Source: JAEUOS01 sp031423955 (GTDB lineage Bacteria; Pseudomonadota; Gammaproteobacteria; Burkholderiales; JAEUOS01). Taken from it: a stretch of 64,000 nt of DNA. The notes under the pieces were generated by a model. It was not told where the DNA came from and ran no database searches. It saw nothing but the letters and a program-made list of their open reading frames with translations. Below, one piece after another: positions 8,723-17,565 of the stretch; within the stretch, counting starts at the first letter, position 1; each line of letters opens with the position of its first letter. The translations under genes and the position numbers were made by a program. Where the stretch lies: contig JANPGJ010000412.1 in the NCBI GenBank assembly GCA_031423955.1, positions 1-64,000 of the forward strand, in the 5' to 3' direction.

Positions 8723-8731
8723 GGCGCGCTC

Positions 8732-10291
8732 CTATTCGACACTGGTGTCGAGGCCGCCCGAGGCCACCTCGGCGGCGCGCAGCACCGCCTGCGCCTTGAT
8801 CCGGGTTTCGTTCCATTCCGCCTCAGGCACCGAATCGGCGACGATGCCGGCGGCCGCCTGCACATGCAGGCGCCCATCCTTGATGATGCCGGTGCGGATG
8901 GTGATCGCCACATCCATGTCGCCATGAAAGCCGATATAGCCGGCGGCGCCGCCGTACAGGCCGCGCTTGACCGGCTCGATCTCCTCGATGATCTCCATCG
9001 CGCGCACCTTGGGTGCACCGGACAGGGTGCCGGCCGGAAACGATGCCTTGAACACATCGAGCGCGTCAAGGCCGTCCTTCAATCGCCCTTCGACCGAGGA
9101 AACGATGTGCATCACGTGCGAGTAGCGCTCGATGACCATGGTTTCGGTAACCGCGACGCTGCCGATTTTCGCGATCCGTCCGATGTCGTTGCGCGCCAAG
9201 TCGATCAACATCACATGCTCGGCGCGCTCCTTTGGGTCGGCGAGCAATTCGTCGGCCAACTGCTTGTCTTCTTCCGGCGTCTTGCCGCGGCGCCGGGTGC
9301 CGGCCAGCGGGCGGATCGTCACTCGCTTGCCGCCTCCGGCAACACCTTCGTCGGGCTCCACCCGCACCAGGATTTCCGGCGAGGCGCTGACGATATGCAG
9401 GTCGCGCAGGTTGAAGAAGAACATGTAGGGCGATGGGTTCAGGGTGCGCAGCGCGCGGTACAAAGCGACCGGCGGCGAGGTGAATTCGCGCGTGAGTCGC
9501 TGGCCGATCTGCACCTGCATGCAGTCGCCATCGATGATGTACTGCTTGCACCTGGCCACAGCGTCCAGGAAGGTGGCTTCGCCGATGTTCGAGCGCGCCA
9601 CGTCGGGCGCCGAGGGGCCGTGGTCGGGCACGCGCAACGGCTGGCGCAGGCGCTCCAGCAGGGTCTTCAGGCGTTCGCGACCGTAGTCATAACTCTGCGG
9701 ATTGCGCGGGTCGACATAGACCACCAGAAACAGCTTGCCGGCCAGGTTGTCGACGATCGCCACTTCCTCGCTTTGCAGCAGCACGATGTCGGGCGCGCCG
9801 ATGGTGTCCGGCTTTTCGCCGTGCGTCTTTTCACGTTCGCGCACAAAGCGATCCAGGCGCGGCTCGACATGGCGCACGCAGTCGTAGCCAAAGGCGCCCA
9901 CCAGGCCGCCGGTGAAGCGCGGCAGGCCTTCGAGCGGCGCGACCTTGAAGCGGGTGAGATAGGCGCGCACAAAATCGATCGGGTTGCTGTCGGCATGATG
10001 CTCGACCACCGCCTCGCCGTTGATCACCGAAACCTCACGGCCACGCGCCACGATGCGGGTGCTGCACGGCAGGCCGATGAAGGAGTAGCGGCCGAACCGT
10101 TCGCCGCCGACCACCGACTCAAGCAGATAGGTATAGGGCGCGTCGGCCAGTTTCAGATAAATCGACAGCGGCGTATCGAGATCGGCGAAGGTCTCGAGCA
10201 CCAGCGGAATGCGGTTGTAACCCTGCTGGCGCAAGGCGTTGAACTGGTCACGCGGGATGACGCCCCGCGCTGAAGAGGAACTCTGGGACAT
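8732..10291 (-). CDS. trpE: Anthranilate synthase component I
   Basis: This subunit converts chorismate and ammonia to anthranilate. The 519-residue length is normal. The N-terminal LLESVVGGERFGRYSFIG block belongs to the tryptophan feedback site. The C-terminal half carries the chorismate-binding signature, including SPSPYMFFFN, PLAGTRRRGKTPEED and GTLSGAPKVRAMEII. It is preceded by a 190-base leader with a Trp-rich peptide and several hairpins, so attenuation is likely. Confidence 0.97.
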   Translation of the reverse strand: MSQSSSSARGVIPRDQFNALRQQGYNRIPLVLETFADLDTPLSIYLKLADAPYTYLLESVVGGERFGRYSFIGLPCSTRIVARGREVSVINGEAVVEHHADSNPIDFVRAYLTRFKVAPLEGLPRFTGGLVGAFGYDCVRHVEPRLDRFVREREKTHGEKPDTIGAPDIVLLQSEEVAIVDNLAGKLFLVVYVDPRNPQSYDYGRERLKTLLERLRQPLRVPDHGPSAPDVARSNIGEATFLDAVARCKQYIIDGDCMQVQIGQRLTREFTSPPVALYRALRTLNPSPYMFFFNLRDLHIVSASPEILVRVEPDEGVAGGGKRVTIRPLAGTRRRGKTPEEDKQLADELLADPKERAEHVMLIDLARNDIGRIAKIGSVAVTETMVIERYSHVMHIVSSVEGRLKDGLDALDVFKASFPAGTLSGAPKVRAMEIIEEIEPVKRGLYGGAAGYIGFHGDMDVAITIRTGIIKDGRLHVQAAAGIVADSVPEAEWNETRIKAQAVLRAAEVASGGLDTSVE

Positions 10292-10309
10292 GAGGCACCT
10301 GACATCGAA

Positions 10310-10446
10310 GTCTGCAACAAAGGCTGCCGACCAACATTACTCGGCAGACGGGTGCGCCGCGGTCGCGGCGCAGCGAGGCTCTAGCTACGCCAGGGCCAGG
10401 CTCCCGGAGCGGCGCTCCACACTTGTTTCAGGTTCAGGTTGTTCAC
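10310..10446 (-). promoter_or_regulatory. trp leader region with competing hairpins (candidate attenuator)
   Basis: Read in the direction of trpE, a Trp-rich leader peptide is followed by three stem-loops. The first, GGAGC/GCTCC (10406-10418), lies inside the peptide coding region. The second is an 8-base stem TGCGCCGC/GCGGCGCA (10353-10372). The third is CTGCCGA/TCGGCAG (10324-10347), followed by CCTTTGTT. GCGCCGC occurs both in the peptide codons and in the second stem, so both can pair with the same GCGGCGC. GTCTGC/GCAGAC (10310-10349) competes with the third stem. The terminator T-tract is weak. Confidence 0.7.
10381..10446 (-). CDS. trpL: trp operon leader peptide
   Basis: A 21-codon frame starts at GTG (10446) and reads MNNLNLKQ then VWSAAPGAWPWRS, ending in TAG. 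Three of its last twelve codons are TGG, two of them separated by one Pro codon. A random 12-codon stretch would rarely hold three Trp codons, and the position just upstream of trpE is where a leader belongs. No strong ribosome site is visible. A second GTG at 10422 would give a 13-residue version with the same Trp codons. Confidence 0.7.
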   Translation of the reverse strand: MNNLNLKQVWSAAPGAWPWRS

Positions 10447-10480
10447 TGGGGAAAAAATCTCGGAGGTTTCGATCGACGCC

Positions 10481-11158
10481 TTAGCCGCGCAGAATTTGCG
10501 CCGCCTCATCGAGGGATAAAACTATACCATCGCAATCCAGCTCCTGCACCGGCCGCCCTTCGTTGTAACCATAGGGAACGACCCAAACCGGGCAGCCCGC
10601 AGCCCGTGCCGCGCCTGTGTCAGTGCCCGAGTCGCCGATCATCAACAGACTGGAGACGCTTGCCTGCCAACGATTCGCGGCGTATTCGATCATGTCAGGG
10701 GCAGGTTTCTTGCGAGCGGTGGTGTCAGCGCAGACCACAACCGTGAAATACTGCGCAATGTTGTATCGAACCAACAGCGGCTGCGCGAACCGCGTCGGCT
10801 TGTTGGTGCACACGCCAAGCGCCATGCCCATGTCGCGCATCGCGTCGAGACCGGCAATGACGCCCGGATACAGGCTGGCGTGATCACCGTTGCAGGCCTC
10901 GTAATGGCGCATGTAGGCGGCGAGCAATTGATCGAATTCGGCACCATTGTCTGCGCGCCGCAGATGACGCAGGCAACGACGCACCAGTTCGTCGACGCCG
11001 CGGCCGACCATGCTCTCGATCAATGCGCTGTCGATGGATGCCAGACCGCATTCGGCGAGCGCCGCATCGGCAGCCGCGACCAGATCGGGAGAAGTGTGCA
11101 ACAGGGTGCCATCCAGATCAAACAGGACGGCCTGGACTGCGGGCGGGCGCTTCGGCAT
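10481..11158 (-). CDS. gph: Phosphoglycolate phosphatase (HAD family)
   Basis: This enzyme hydrolyses 2-phosphoglycolate, formed for example during repair of oxidised DNA ends. The 225 residues carry HAD motif I at D14/D16 (FDLDGTLLHTS), the small helical cap, and the late motif IGDSGTDTGAA that binds magnesium. The ATG at 11158 has GGAG upstream and is preferred over a TTG nine codons earlier. In many betaproteobacteria gph sits between rpe and trpE. Here trpE is still next to it, but rpe is more than 7 kb away. Confidence 0.93.
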   Translation of the reverse strand: MPKRPPAVQAVLFDLDGTLLHTSPDLVAAADAALAECGLASIDSALIESMVGRGVDELVRRCLRHLRRADNGAEFDQLLAAYMRHYEACNGDHASLYPGVIAGLDAMRDMGMALGVCTNKPTRFAQPLLVRYNIAQYFTVVVCADTTARKKPAPDMIEYAANRWQASVSSLLMIGDSGTDTGAARAAGCPVWVVPYGYNEGRPVQELDCDGIVLSLDEAAQILRG

Positions 11159-11270
11159 GGGTCTCCGAGATGGGTTGACATTCAAATACCGCGTCGTCCG
11201 TTACGTCGTGACCACGCAATGCGGGCGTAGGATAATCGATCACGCGCCCCGAATTCGAAAAAAGACTCCC

Positions 11271-12305
11271 ATGACCCCCTCCAGAATCGACATCTACAAC
11301 CATGTGATGCCCCTCGCCTATCTCGAAGCGGTGAAGCAGCACTCGCCCGACCCAGGCATCGTCAAGCGCATGACCAATCTGCGCATGCTGTGGGACATGG
11401 AGGCACGGGTGGCGATGCTCGATCAATGGCCGGAAGTGCAGCAGGTGCTGACACTCTCGGTGCCGTCACCGGAAATGCTGGCCGGCCCGGACCTGTCGCC
11501 GCAACTGGCACGCCTGGCCAACGATGGCCTGGCCGACATTTGCCGCACCTGGCCGCACAAGTTTCCGGCCTTTGTGGCGTCACTGCCGATGAACAATCCG
11601 GCAGCAGCGCTTGAGGAAATGGATCGCGCGATCAACCAGCTGGGCGCGCGCGGCGTGCAGGTCCTGACCAGCGTCAACAACCGCGCGCTGGATGACCCGG
11701 AGTTTTTCGCGATCTTCGAGCGGGCCACCAACCACCACAAGGTGGCGATCTGGATGCACCCGTTCCGCCCCGCGGCGCGCGCCGACTATGCCGGCGAGAC
11801 GAAATCGCAGTACGAGATCTGGCAGGTACTGGGTTGGCCGTTCGAGTCGAGCGTGGCGATGGCGCGCATGGTGTTTTCCGGCCTCTTCGATCGCCTGCCG
11901 AACCTGCGCATGATCACCCATCACTGCGGCGGCATGATCCCGTTTTTCGCCAGGCGCGCCGAGACCCTGTGGGCACAGCTTGGTTCGCGCAGCGCCGACG
12001 GCAGCGAAGCACAGGTGCTCGAAAAACTGGCCAAGCCGCCGATCGAGTATTTCAAGATGTTCTATGGCGACACCGTGCTCGGCGGCAGCGCCGCGGCATT
12101 GCGCTGCGGCCTGGATTTTTTCGGCCCCGATCATGTGGTGTTTGCCAGCGACTGCCCGTTCGATCCGGAAGGCGGCCCGATGTACATTCGCGAGGGCATC
12201 CGCTCGATCGACTCGCTCGGCCTGCCGGCGGCCGAGGCGCGCAAGATCTACTTCGGCAATTCGCTAAAGTTGCTCGGCATGCCCGATCCAGGCAACCAGG
12301 CCTGA
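11271..12305 (+). CDS. Amidohydrolase-2 (ACMSD-like) family protein
   Basis: The 344-residue TIM-barrel protein belongs to the family of aminocarboxymuconate semialdehyde decarboxylase and related hydrolases and decarboxylases. The late ligands are present: the His in IWMHPFRP, the His pair in ITHHCGGMIPFF and the Asp in FASDCPFDPEGG. The first motif, normally H-x-H, reads IDIYNHVMP, so the first histidine is a tyrosine, a variant that could alter metal binding. It lies alone on the plus strand, convergent with the CoA-transferase operon. The substrate is unknown, perhaps an aromatic-derived acid. Confidence 0.85.
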   Translation: MTPSRIDIYNHVMPLAYLEAVKQHSPDPGIVKRMTNLRMLWDMEARVAMLDQWPEVQQVLTLSVPSPEMLAGPDLSPQLARLANDGLADICRTWPHKFPAFVASLPMNNPAAALEEMDRAINQLGARGVQVLTSVNNRALDDPEFFAIFERATNHHKVAIWMHPFRPAARADYAGETKSQYEIWQVLGWPFESSVAMARMVFSGLFDRLPNLRMITHHCGGMIPFFARRAETLWAQLGSRSADGSEAQVLEKLAKPPIEYFKMFYGDTVLGGSAAALRCGLDFFGPDHVVFASDCPFDPEGGPMYIREGIRSIDSLGLPAAEARKIYFGNSLKLLGMPDPGNQA

Positions 12306-12339
12306 GGACGGGATCTCTTGAGAATCGCATGATTCATGA

Positions 12340-12375
12340 CAAAAACATGCCTCTGGCGAGGCCGTGATGTTTTTG
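12340..12375. terminator. Bidirectional intrinsic terminator
   Basis: CAAAAACAT at 12340-12348 pairs with ATGTTTTTG at 12367-12375 around an inner GCCTC/GAGGC stem with a 4-base bulge. It has A- and T-tracts on both sides, between two convergent genes, so it can stop transcription from either direction. Confidence 0.75.
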
Positions 12376-12394
12376 GCAACGGTCGATAGCACGC

Positions 12395-12421
12395 GGCTGC
12401 CGGCGCGCCGCGCCGGCAGCC
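12395..12421. repeat. Strong 11-base-pair hairpin
   Basis: GGCTGCCGGCG and CGCCGGCAGCC flank a 5-base loop and abut the CoA-transferase stop codon. There is no T-tract. It may protect the 3' end of that operon's transcript or assist the terminator at 12340. Confidence 0.55.
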
Positions 12422-13642
12422 TCAGTCCTGCTTCCGGGCACCTAGACCGACGGCAGCAGCACGCACCAGATCGGTATGCTGGCCCAGGGTAGGTGCTGCG
12501 AACGGCGCCGGCCCCGGGGTGCGGCTGAAGTCGATCGCACGGGTGAAACCGCGATAGCTGCCAACCACCGGATGTTCGAACACGCCGATCATGCCGCCGG
12601 CCTGCACCTGCGGATGATCGAACATGTTTTCCACCGTGCGCGCCGCTGCGCACGGCACCTCCTCACCAAACCAGGCTTCCCACTCCAACGCCGAACGCGC
12701 CGCCAGCGCCGCATGCAATCGCGGCACGATGACCTGCACCTGCAGTGCGCGCTTCTTCACCGAGTCATAGCGCTCATCCTGCGCCAGATCATCGAGGCCG
12801 GTCTTGGCGCACAACGCGCGCCAGAAGTGCGGCGTGTTGGCCGAAATATAGAGGTAACCCTCGCGCGTCGGGTGAATCCCGGTGACTCCGCCGGAGCGCA
12901 TGTCGCGACTCAATTCGCGCGGCTCGCCTTCGGCCCATACCAATCGCGCCGACTGCATGGTGAGTGCGGCACGCAAGAGCGACACGCCGACGAACTGCCC
13001 GACCCCGCTGTGCGAGCGCTCGTACAGCGCCGAGGCAACCCCGGCCGCCACCAGGGCCGAGGCGTAGTAATCGACCACCGAACCGTAGATCACTTCCGGC
13101 GGCCCGCCCGCCTTGCCCTGCATCGCGCTCATTCCGGTCATGCTCTGCAGCACCTGGTCGTAGCCGGCCTTTTCCGCCAACGGCCCGGTCTCGCCATAGC
13201 CGCTCACCGCGCAATAGATCAGGCGCGGATTCGCCGCGCGCAACTGGTCATAGGCAATGCCCAGGCGCGGCGGCACACTGGGGCGAAAATTGTGCACCAG
13301 CACGTCGGCACTGCGCGCAAGCGTCAGCAGAGTGGCGAGATCATCCGGCTGCTTCAGGTCGAGCATCACACCCAGCTTGCTGCGATTGACACCCAGAAAC
13401 GCGCGGCTCTCCGCCTCGAGGGTGGACGGATACTTGCGCAGGTTGTCGCCGGCCGGCGGTTCGATCTTGATCACCTCCGCGCCCTGGTCGGCCAACAGCG
13501 AGCAGCCGTAGGGGCCGGCGATATAGGCCGACAAGTCGAGTACACGGACCCCTGACAGCGGGCCCGGCGGCCCCTGGCGTGGCGCGATGGCGGACAAGCG
13601 GGTGGATCGGTCCGGCGTTGCGGCGTGCGTTTCTTCACTCAT
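12422..13642 (-). CDS. CaiB/BaiF-type (class III) CoA-transferase
   Basis: This family moves CoA between carboxylic acids. The 406 residues have the normal length and order: VRVLDLSAYIAGPYGCSLLADQGAEV at the N-terminal nucleotide fold, the catalytic Asp in the GYDQVLQ segment near residue 150, and SLLRAAL further on. The ATG at 13642 follows the stop of the Bug gene by two bases, so translation is coupled. It is last in a four-gene operon and would activate the organic acid that the operon takes up. The exact acid cannot be read from sequence. Confidence 0.93.
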   Translation of the reverse strand: MSEETHAATPDRSTRLSAIAPRQGPPGPLSGVRVLDLSAYIAGPYGCSLLADQGAEVIKIEPPAGDNLRKYPSTLEAESRAFLGVNRSKLGVMLDLKQPDDLATLLTLARSADVLVHNFRPSVPPRLGIAYDQLRAANPRLIYCAVSGYGETGPLAEKAGYDQVLQSMTGMSAMQGKAGGPPEVIYGSVVDYYASALVAAGVASALYERSHSGVGQFVGVSLLRAALTMQSARLVWAEGEPRELSRDMRSGGVTGIHPTREGYLYISANTPHFWRALCAKTGLDDLAQDERYDSVKKRALQVQVIVPRLHAALAARSALEWEAWFGEEVPCAAARTVENMFDHPQVQAGGMIGVFEHPVVGSYRGFTRAIDFSRTPGPAPFAAPTLGQHTDLVRAAAVGLGARKQD

Positions 13643-13644
13643 GG

Positions 13645-14664
13645 CTACTCCATCGAGATCGACTGTTGCCGCGCCAGCTTCTGCCAGCGCGGAATATCCT
13701 GGGCGATGATGGCGGCGAACTGTGCCGCGCTTTGCGGCGCCGGCAACGCCCCTTCGGCCAGCAGGAACTGGCGCATCTCGGGCGCGCCGAGACTGCGATT
13801 GACCTCTGTATTGAGACGCTCGATGATTGCCTGCGGCGTCCCTGCCGGCGCCAGCAGGCCCCACCACAATTCGAACTCGTAGCCCGGCAGCGCGCTGGCG
13901 AGCGGCAGCAGGTCGGGGGCGATCGGGCTTGCCCGGGCGCTGGTGATACCGACTGCCCGCACCCGCCCGGCGCGGATTTGCGGCAACAGCGAGGGGCCGC
14001 TGGCCAGCAGCAACTGCACCTGGCCGCTGACCAGATCGGTGACCGCCGGGCCCATGCCGCGATACGGCACGTGCTCGATGAAGGTACGGGAAAGCGCCTT
14101 GAACATTTCGGTGGCGAACTGGTTGCTGCTGCTTAAGCCCGAGGAGGCATAGTTGAAGCGCCCGGGATTGGCCTTGAGCCAGGCCAGGAGTTCGGCCGGA
14201 TTGCGCACCGGGACATCATTGGCCACCGCGGCGACAAACGGGCCGCGCGCCAGCATCGCCACCGGCTGGAAACTCCTGATCGCGTCGAACGGCAGGTTCG
14301 GCTGCACTGCGGCATTGGTCACCATGCTCGACGACACCGCCACCAGGGTGTAGCCGTCCGGCGGCGCCTTCGCCACCATCGCGGTGCCGATATTGCCGCT
14401 GGCGCCGGGCCGGTTGTCGATGATCACCGCCTGCCCGAGGGCGTCACCGAGGCTCCTGGCGACGCGGCGTGCGAACACATCATTCGAGCCGCCCGGCGGG
14501 TACGGCACGACAATGGTCAACGCGCGGTTCGGGTATCCATCCTGCGCGTGCGCCGCGCCAGTGGCCAGGAACGCAGCCACGAAAGCAGCGGCACACCAAT
14601 GCAACCGGGCGCCAGTGCCGCGCAGCAGCGAACCGCGCGCAGCGGCCGCCAATCGCAGGTTCAT
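13645..14664 (-). CDS. Bug-family (TctC) periplasmic solute-binding protein
   Basis: The 339-residue protein has a signal peptide ending ATGAAHA and the Bug signatures YPPGGSNDVFAR and NRPGASGNIGTA, followed by YASSGLSSS. Bug proteins bind carboxylates or amides in the periplasm and feed TctAB-type tripartite carriers. No TctA or TctB gene is nearby, so this is an orphan receptor that must share a permease or act as a sensor. Its ATG overlaps the lyase stop by four bases (ATGA). Its operon partners suggest it captures the acid degraded by the operon. Confidence 0.93.
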   Translation of the reverse strand: MNLRLAAAARGSLLRGTGARLHWCAAAFVAAFLATGAAHAQDGYPNRALTIVVPYPPGGSNDVFARRVARSLGDALGQAVIIDNRPGASGNIGTAMVAKAPPDGYTLVAVSSSMVTNAAVQPNLPFDAIRSFQPVAMLARGPFVAAVANDVPVRNPAELLAWLKANPGRFNYASSGLSSSNQFATEMFKALSRTFIEHVPYRGMGPAVTDLVSGQVQLLLASGPSLLPQIRAGRVRAVGITSARASPIAPDLLPLASALPGYEFELWWGLLAPAGTPQAIIERLNTEVNRSLGAPEMRQFLLAEGALPAPQSAAQFAAIIAQDIPRWQKLARQQSISME

Positions 14665-15530
14665 GCGGTCAAGCCGAGACGTCGCGCTTCGGCGACGATG
14701 GCCTGCGCGCGCGCGATAAACGGCCCGTCGATCATCTTGCCGTCAACCACATGGGCTCCCACGCCCCTGACCTGGGCCGCTTCAACGGCCACCACCACCT
14801 TCAATGCGTGTGCGATCTCCGCCTCTGTCGGGCAAAACACCTCGTTGGCGATCGCGATCTGGCTCGGATGAATACAACTTTTTCCCAGGAATCCGAGATC
14901 GCGCGCGCGCCGCGCCTCGGCGCGAAACCCGTCGCGATCGGCGATGTCGGCATACGCCGCATCGTAGGCGAAGACGCCGGCTTCGCCCGCCGCCATGCGG
15001 GTGGCGAACATCGCCGAGTGGACCGCTGCGACATCGGTGCGCAGTATCGCGAGCGGCTCGAACAAGTCGCCCAACCCAAGCTGCAGGCCGGCCACCCGTG
15101 GATGCGCGCTCGCCAGAGGCTGCGCAATCCGCAATGCAAGCGGCGACTCGATGTTGACCAGGATGCGGGCCCGGGCCTGGAGGCCGCGCGTCGCCTCGAT
15201 GGCTTCGATCGCCACGATGGCACTGCGAATCTCCTGCGGCGACCCCGGCTTGGGCAGGTTGATCAGGTCGACGCGCGCTTGCACGACGGCATCGAGATCG
15301 GCCGCGAAATGCGGCGAGGCCACCGGATTTACGCGCACGATGATGGTTTTGTCGCTGGACGCGGCTGCCGGGCTGCGCAGGAAATCCGCCAGCACCAGCC
15401 GCGCTTCGGCCTTGCGCGACGCATGCACCGCATCCTCAAGGTCGAACGACAAGGCGTCGGCATCACTGGCCAGCGCTTTCGCGAACAATTCCGGCCGTGA
15501 GCCCGGAACAAACAATTTGCTGCGCATCAT
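14661..15530 (-). CDS. HpcH/HpaI aldolase / CitE-like CoA-ester lyase
   Basis: The 289-residue TIM barrel starts MMRSKLFVPGSRPELFAKAL and shows LSFDLEDAVHASRK, with the metal-binding Glu-Asp pair. IIVRVNP, a Glu near VNIESPLA and a C-terminal KSCIHPSQI follow. This is the arrangement of citrate lyase beta chain, malyl-CoA lyase and relatives, which cleave or form 3-hydroxyacyl-CoA esters. It lies between the dehydratase and the Bug receptor, so it may cleave the CoA ester made by the CoA-transferase encoded downstream. Substrate specificity is not assigned. Confidence 0.9.
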   Translation of the reverse strand: MMRSKLFVPGSRPELFAKALASDADALSFDLEDAVHASRKAEARLVLADFLRSPAAASSDKTIIVRVNPVASPHFAADLDAVVQARVDLINLPKPGSPQEIRSAIVAIEAIEATRGLQARARILVNIESPLALRIAQPLASAHPRVAGLQLGLGDLFEPLAILRTDVAAVHSAMFATRMAAGEAGVFAYDAAYADIADRDGFRAEARRARDLGFLGKSCIHPSQIAIANEVFCPTEAEIAHALKVVVAVEAAQVRGVGAHVVDGKMIDGPFIARAQAIVAEARRLGLTA

Positions 15531-15636
15531 GGTTCCTTTACGCTCAGGGTAGTCAACATCCGGAAGCGCGAAACCTGCCAGACGCTACTGCCGGTAATCT
15601 CAACTCGAGGTTCGTCCGACCACCTGTTGCCAGTTG

Positions 15637-17397
15637 TCAACGGGCTCCGGGCACCGAGCCGCGGGTCACCGGGTCACGCAGAAAATCGAAGTCGACCCCC
15701 TTGTCTGCCTGCGTCACCGTTTCCAGAAACAGCTTGCGATAACCGCGCGCAGCACTGGGTACAGTCACCGGATTGGCCTGTGCCCGGCGCGCCAGTTCTT
15801 CCGCCGACACCAGCAGCGACAGTTCGCGCCTGGCCACCGACAGGCGGATGCGGTCGCCATTCTGCACATATGCGAGTGGCCCGCCAATGGCGGCCTCGGG
15901 AATCACATGCAGGACAATGGTGCCGAAGGCGGTGCCGCTCATGCGACCGTCGGAAATGCGCACCATGTCCTTGACCCCGGCGCGGGCCAGTTTCATGGGA
16001 ATCGGCATGTAGCCGGCCTCCGGCATGCCCGGCGCGCCTTTGGGGCCGATGTTCTTCAGCACCAGGATGTCATCGGCGTTGACATCGAGATCGGGAGCGT
16101 CGATGCGCGCGGCGAGGTCAAGCGCGTTCTCGAACACCACCGCGCGGCCTTCGTGTTCCATCAGCGCCGGATTGGCGGCCGACTGCTTGATGATCGCCCC
16201 GCCCGGCGCCAGGTTGCCTGCGAGCACCGCGATGCCGCCTTCACGGAAGATCGGATTGGCGAACGGGCGCACCACGTCCTGCCGGAAGCCTGGCCCGGCA
16301 GCGTCGATTTCTTCACCAAGCGTGCGGCCGCTCACCGTGAGCGCATCGAGGTGCAGCAGGGGCTTCAACTCGCGCAGCAGGGTGGCCATGCCGCCGGCGT
16401 CGTGGAAATCCTCCATGTAATGCTGGCCCGAAGGCTTGAGGTCGAGCAGGACCGGGGTCTCGCGCCCCATGCGGTCGAGCGCCTGCATGTCGACGTCCAG
16501 CCCCATGCGCCCGGCGATCGCCGTCAGGTGCACGATGCCATTGGTCGAGCCACCGATGGCCAGCAGGACGCGCATCGCGTTCTCAAACGCCTGGGGGGTC
16601 AGGATCTTGTCGATGGTCAGCCCGGATTTGGCGAGCGCGACCGCCTGCACGCCGGTCTGCTCGGCCACCCGCATGCGGTCGGCGGTCACCGCCGGCGGCG
16701 ACGCGCCGCCCGGCACCGTCATGCCGAGCGCCTCGGCGATGCAAGCCATGGTGCTGGCGGTGCCCATCACCGAACAGGTGCCCACCGACGCGACCAACTG
16801 GTTGTTGACATCGGCCACCTCCTCGGCATCGATTTCCTCGGCGCGGAACTTGGCCCAGTAGCGGCGGCAATCGGTGCAGGCGCCGACCCGCTCGGAACGG
16901 TGTGAACCGGTCAGCATCGAGCCGGTGATCAACTGGATCGCCGGCAGGCCGGCCGACGCTGCGCCCATCAGCTGCGCCGGCACCGTCTTGTCGCAGCCGC
17001 CGATCATCACGATGGCGTCCATCGGCTGGGCGCGGATCAACTCCTCGGTGTCGATCGACATCAGGTTGCGCAGGTACATTGAGGTCGGCGCAGCGAAGCT
17101 CTCGTGGATGGAAATGGTCGGAAAGTCCATCGGCAGGCCACCGGCCATCAGGATGCCGCGCTTGACCGCCTCGATCAGTTGCGGCGCGTTGCCGTGGCAG
17201 GGGTTGTAGGCGCTGCCGGTATTGGTGATGCCGATCACCGGCCGCTCAAGCGCGCGATCGGTATACCCGGCGCCCTTGATGAAGGCCTTGCGCAAGAACA
17301 GCGAAAAGCCGGCATCACCGTAGCTAGTGAGGCCTTTGGCCATGCCTGATGCGGCAGCTTGAGGGGCATTGGAATCGGGTTTGACAGGTTTTGACAT
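15637..17397 (-). CDS. IlvD/Edd-family dehydratase
   Basis: The 586 residues belong to the iron-sulfur dehydratases that include dihydroxy-acid dehydratase and sugar-acid dehydratases. Likely cluster cysteines lie in IGGCDKTVP, CTDCRR and VGTCSVMGTAST. The C-terminal half has VLKNIGPKGAPGMPE and GRMSGTAFG. The CTDCRR spacing looks more like the [2Fe-2S] sugar-acid enzymes (arabonate, gluconate) than canonical IlvD. It is the first gene of a catabolic operon, which also argues against a role in branched-chain amino acids. The exact substrate is uncertain. Confidence 0.88.
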   Translation of the reverse strand: MSKPVKPDSNAPQAAASGMAKGLTSYGDAGFSLFLRKAFIKGAGYTDRALERPVIGITNTGSAYNPCHGNAPQLIEAVKRGILMAGGLPMDFPTISIHESFAAPTSMYLRNLMSIDTEELIRAQPMDAIVMIGGCDKTVPAQLMGAASAGLPAIQLITGSMLTGSHRSERVGACTDCRRYWAKFRAEEIDAEEVADVNNQLVASVGTCSVMGTASTMACIAEALGMTVPGGASPPAVTADRMRVAEQTGVQAVALAKSGLTIDKILTPQAFENAMRVLLAIGGSTNGIVHLTAIAGRMGLDVDMQALDRMGRETPVLLDLKPSGQHYMEDFHDAGGMATLLRELKPLLHLDALTVSGRTLGEEIDAAGPGFRQDVVRPFANPIFREGGIAVLAGNLAPGGAIIKQSAANPALMEHEGRAVVFENALDLAARIDAPDLDVNADDILVLKNIGPKGAPGMPEAGYMPIPMKLARAGVKDMVRISDGRMSGTAFGTIVLHVIPEAAIGGPLAYVQNGDRIRLSVARRELSLLVSAEELARRAQANPVTVPSAARGYRKLFLETVTQADKGVDFDFLRDPVTRGSVPGAR

Positions 17398-17565
17398 GAA
17401 TTTGTCCGCCGGTTGAGTATCCGTTCAATGATATCGGGTTGCGGCCGATGGCTGGGGACGCTGCCGGATTCAATGACACGACCTGACTCCGTCACCTGTC
17501 CGGAAGAGCGGCAGGTCGGTGCCGAACGACGCGGCCGGGTAATATCAGACAACAAGGAGGACTTG

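Noticed and set aside
8075..10273. 732-codon plus-strand frame antisense to trpG and trpE
   Set aside because: It is the long antisense frame expected from GC-rich coding DNA; trpE and trpG explain the region completely.
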